This document shows, piece after piece, positions 5,767-7,830 of a stretch of 7,830 bases of DNA. A program made the position numbers and the translations under genes. Under the pieces are notes generated by a model. It searched no databases, was not told the origin of the DNA, and worked only from the letters and a program-made list of their open reading frames with translations. The DNA is from Prevotella sp. UBA7551. GTDB lineage: Bacteria; Bacteroidota; Bacteroidia; Bacteroidales; Bacteroidaceae. The stretch lies in assembly GCA_002479145.1 (NCBI GenBank), contig DLLX01000016.1, positions 1 to 7,830 of the forward strand, written 5' to 3'. Every line of letters begins with the position of its first letter. Within the stretch, counting starts at the first letter, position 1.

Positions 5767-7587
5767 ATGAGCGAATATATAGTTTCTGCGCGCAAATATC
5801 GGCCGATGAAGTTTGCTGATGTCGTCGGGCAAGAGGCGTTGACCACCACGCTCCGCAACACGGTCAAGACCAGAAAACTGGCGCATGCCTACCTTTTCTG
5901 TGGTCCACGTGGCGTGGGAAAGACCACCTGTGCGCGCATTTTTGCCAAATCCATTAACTGCGAACACCCCTTAGAGGACGGAGAGGCTTGTGGAGAATGT
6001 GAGAGTTGCAAGGCTTTTGAGGAAGGAAGGTCATTCAACATTTTTGAGTTGGACGCTGCGTCCAACAATGGAGTTGAACAGATAAAGCAGCTCATGGAGC
6101 AGACACGCATCCCCCCACAGGTAGGAAAGTACAAAGTGTTTATCATCGACGAGGTGCACATGCTGTCGCCACAGGCTTTCAACGCCTTCCTGAAGACCCT
6201 GGAAGAGCCACCCGCACATGTGATTTTTATACTTGCGACAACAGAAAAGCACAAGATTCTGCCAACAATTCTCTCCCGGTGCCAAATCTATGACTTTGAG
6301 CGGATGTCGGTATCCAACATCGTCATGCAACTCAAGCGAGTTGCTGACAAGGAGAATATTTCCTATGAGGAGGAAGCCTTGGGCGTGATTGCAGAGAAAG
6401 CGGATGGCGGAATGCGCGACGCACTCTCCATTTTCGACCAAGTGGCCAGTTTTTCGCAAGGCCATATCACTTTCGAAAAAACCATAGAAGACCTCAACGT
6501 ACTCGATTCGGACAACTATTTCAAGACGGTTGATTTGGCATTGAACAATCAAGTGGCCGACATCATGCTGCTATTGGACAGGGTGTTGTCGAAAGGCTTC
6601 GATGGGGGCAATTTCATCATCGGACTGGCAAGTCACATCCGCAATGTACTAATGGCCAAAACTCCACAGACTTTGTCTCTTTTAGAGGTCAGTGAGCGTC
6701 AGAGGGAGCGGTTCAAGGAGCAGGCACAAAAGTGCCCTGCGCGTTTCTTGTATAAGGCATTACGCATAGCCAATAGTTGTGACGTTCAATATCGTCAGTC
6801 TTCCAATAAGCGTCTGCTTGTGGAGCTGACCCTGATAGAGATAGCACAAATAACCCAACCGGAGGAGGAAAAGCCTGGTGCGGGGCGTAGCCCTAAGCAA
6901 TTGAAAACCCTGTTTCAGAATATAGTCCGACAGGCGCAGCAGAAAAGGGATGAGCAGGTAGTCCTTGTTGCGCAGAGAAAGCGGCAACACATCCAGCAGA
7001 CGGTGTCGCCAGCTTCTGATCGAACAATGTCTGCAAATGAACAAGTTACCCAGTCGCAACAGTCATCAGCTGTGCCCAAGGACACCCATTGTCCCGTGAA
7101 CACACTAAAGACGGCCAAGCTCAATCTGGGAAGGATGGAAGTGTCGTCATTCAGTGGGAATCAACCAAAGAAGGAAAAGGTTGCGCCTGATCCAACTTTC
7201 GAGGTCGAGAAAACGGGCGATAGCCAGCCTTTCACTGAGGAAGACCTACACACCCAATGGCGCAAAATGTGCGACAGAATGCCACAAGAGATGCAAGTGA
7301 TGGCCAGGCGAATGAAGAATCTATCTCCTGCCATTACAGATTACCCTAACGTGGAGGTCGTCGCAGAGAACCAACAACAGTATGATGAAATGCGTAATAT
7401 TCAAAGTAGAATCCGTGCCACGCTGGTTGAATGTTTGAAAAACAGCAGACTTCAGATAACTATTCGGCTTGCAAAGCAAGAAGAAATCACACCACTGCTA
7501 TCGCCAAAGGAATCATTGGACAAACTGTTGAAAGAAAACAAGTCTGTGAAGAAACTGGTATGCCAGCTCGGACTGGAATTGGCCTAA
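5767..7587 (+). CDS. dnaX: DNA polymerase III subunit tau/gamma (DnaX)
   Basis: This 606-residue protein is the ATPase of the clamp loader, which opens the beta clamp and, as tau, links the polymerase cores to the helicase. The AAA+ region is complete: VSARKYRPMKFADVVGQ (6-22), Walker A GPRGVGKT (46-53), four zinc-binding cysteines (C65, C75, C78, C81), Walker B IIDEVHML (126-133), sensor 1 ILATTE (155-160), the SRC motif (170-172) and sensor 2 GGMRDAL (214-220). Residues about 230-360 form the clamp-loader collar domain. From about 365 to 485 comes a Q/K/S-rich, probably flexible linker; 486-606 is an ordered-looking C-terminal domain starting LHTQWRKM. ATG 5767 fits the family N-terminus. 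I see no A-AAA-AAG slippery heptamer, so there is no sequence sign of the frameshift that makes gamma in E. coli; the full-length tau-like form is expected. It is divergent from the FtsB-like gene. Confidence 0.97.
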   Translation: MSEYIVSARKYRPMKFADVVGQEALTTTLRNTVKTRKLAHAYLFCGPRGVGKTTCARIFAKSINCEHPLEDGEACGECESCKAFEEGRSFNIFELDAASNNGVEQIKQLMEQTRIPPQVGKYKVFIIDEVHMLSPQAFNAFLKTLEEPPAHVIFILATTEKHKILPTILSRCQIYDFERMSVSNIVMQLKRVADKENISYEEEALGVIAEKADGGMRDALSIFDQVASFSQGHITFEKTIEDLNVLDSDNYFKTVDLALNNQVADIMLLLDRVLSKGFDGGNFIIGLASHIRNVLMAKTPQTLSLLEVSERQRERFKEQAQKCPARFLYKALRIANSCDVQYRQSSNKRLLVELTLIEIAQITQPEEEKPGAGRSPKQLKTLFQNIVRQAQQKRDEQVVLVAQRKRQHIQQTVSPASDRTMSANEQVTQSQQSSAVPKDTHCPVNTLKTAKLNLGRMEVSSFSGNQPKKEKVAPDPTFEVEKTGDSQPFTEEDLHTQWRKMCDRMPQEMQVMARRMKNLSPAITDYPNVEVVAENQQQYDEMRNIQSRIRATLVECLKNSRLQITIRLAKQEEITPLLSPKESLDKLLKENKSVKKLVCQLGLELA

Positions 7588-7610
7588 GGGCAACTAATAC
7601 TTCGCGAGAT

Positions 7611-7632
7611 CCCGTCTATACATAAAGACGGG
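7611..7632 (+). terminator. Hairpin downstream of dnaX, possible terminator
   Basis: CCCGTCT (7611-7617) and AGACGGG (7626-7632) form a perfect 7-bp GC-rich stem with an 8-nt loop, 23 nt after the dnaX stop. No T-run follows, so it is not a canonical intrinsic terminator; it may end or stabilise the 3' end of the dnaX mRNA. A second, weaker pairing GAGGA/TCCTC (7639-7666) follows with a long loop. Confidence 0.5.
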
Positions 7633-7730
7633 AGCAGGGAGGAAAGCAAGAAGTTGTTTTCTCCTCGTTGGGGTGTATATATATCAAGGTTATCACATAT
7701 TTGAACGCACTGCGTTTTTCTACGGAAGAT

Positions 7731-7761
7731 TTTGTCATTTAGAAAAAATACCGTAACTTTG
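7731..7761 (+). promoter_or_regulatory. Bacteroidota promoter for tRNA-Arg
   Basis: TTTG (7731-7734), then 19 nt, then TAACTTTG (7754-7761) is a very close match to the Bacteroidota TTTG-N19-TAnnTTTG consensus. The expected transcription start, about 7768, leaves a leader of about 14 nt before the mature tRNA 5' end at 7782, as suits a tRNA gene. Confidence 0.8.
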
Positions 7762-7781
7762 CAAGCGAATTTTAACGTCAT

Positions 7782-7830
7782 GGCTCCGTAGCTTAGCTGA
7801 ATAGAGCGTCAGATTCCGGTTCTGAAGGTC
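7782..7830 (+). tRNA. tRNA-Arg(CCG), 3'-truncated by window edge
   Basis: The first 49 nt of a tRNA are present: acceptor 5' strand GGCTCCG (7782-7788), TA, D-arm GCTT/GAGC with loop AGCTGAATA (7791-7807), anticodon stem TCAGA/TCTGA (7809-7813, 7821-7825) with the seven-base loop TTCCGGT (7814-7820), and variable loop AGGTC (7826-7830). The anticodon at 7816-7818 is CCG, which reads the arginine codon CGG. The D-loop has GA where most tRNAs have GG; I recall this form from Bacteroidota tRNA-Arg genes. The T-arm and acceptor 3' strand fall beyond the edge. The gene has its own promoter just upstream. Confidence 0.9.

Noticed and set aside
6860..6880. Programmed -1 frameshift site in dnaX
   Set aside because: The run GGAAAAG is not a good X-XXY-YYZ heptamer and I found no strong stem directly after it.
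7584..7781. 65-residue minus-strand open frame between dnaX and the tRNA
   Set aside because: It spans the dnaX hairpin and the tRNA promoter and shows no domain, so it is most likely chance.

Overview
The window looks like ordinary chromosomal, largely housekeeping DNA from a member of the Bacteroidota, most likely a Prevotella-like Bacteroidales species. The reasons are promoter elements of the TTTG-N19/20-TAnnTTTG type, starts without clear Shine-Dalgarno sequences, a DUF4369-type lipoprotein, and protein sequences that match the Bacteroidales versions of these families as I remember them. The genus is an inference; no search was run.

Layout: positions 1-323 (minus) hold the N-terminal part of a DPM1-like polyprenyl-phosphate mannosyltransferase (GT2), which runs off the left edge. 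Positions 324-543 are intergenic and carry two tandem copies of a 66-bp hairpin-forming repeat and a good promoter pointing towards the glycosyltransferase. Positions 544-5603 (minus) are a run of six co-directional genes, in transcription order: an FtsB/DivIC-like septum protein, a small four-helix membrane protein (17-nt overlap), a DUF4369-type lipoprotein, dihydroorotase (pyrC), a membrane-anchored metallophosphoesterase (GTG start) and a lysophosphatidate acyltransferase. The gaps between them are 71 nt or less, so one transcript is plausible. Positions 5604-5766 are a divergent promoter region. Positions 5767-7587 (plus) are dnaX, the DNA polymerase III tau/gamma subunit. It is followed by a hairpin, a textbook Bacteroidota promoter and the first 49 nt of tRNA-Arg(CCG), cut by the right edge.

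Functionally, the minus-strand block mixes cell division (FtsB-like), envelope lipid and glycan work (acyltransferase, phosphoesterase, mannosyltransferase, lipoprotein) and de novo pyrimidine synthesis (PyrC). dnaX and the tRNA are core replication and translation genes. I see no phage, CRISPR, toxin-antitoxin, IS element or other accessory system. The most unusual item is the 66-bp tandem repeat at about 351-493: its two copies differ by paired changes that preserve a stem, and its outer edge supplies the -10-type box of the promoter upstream of the mannosyltransferase.
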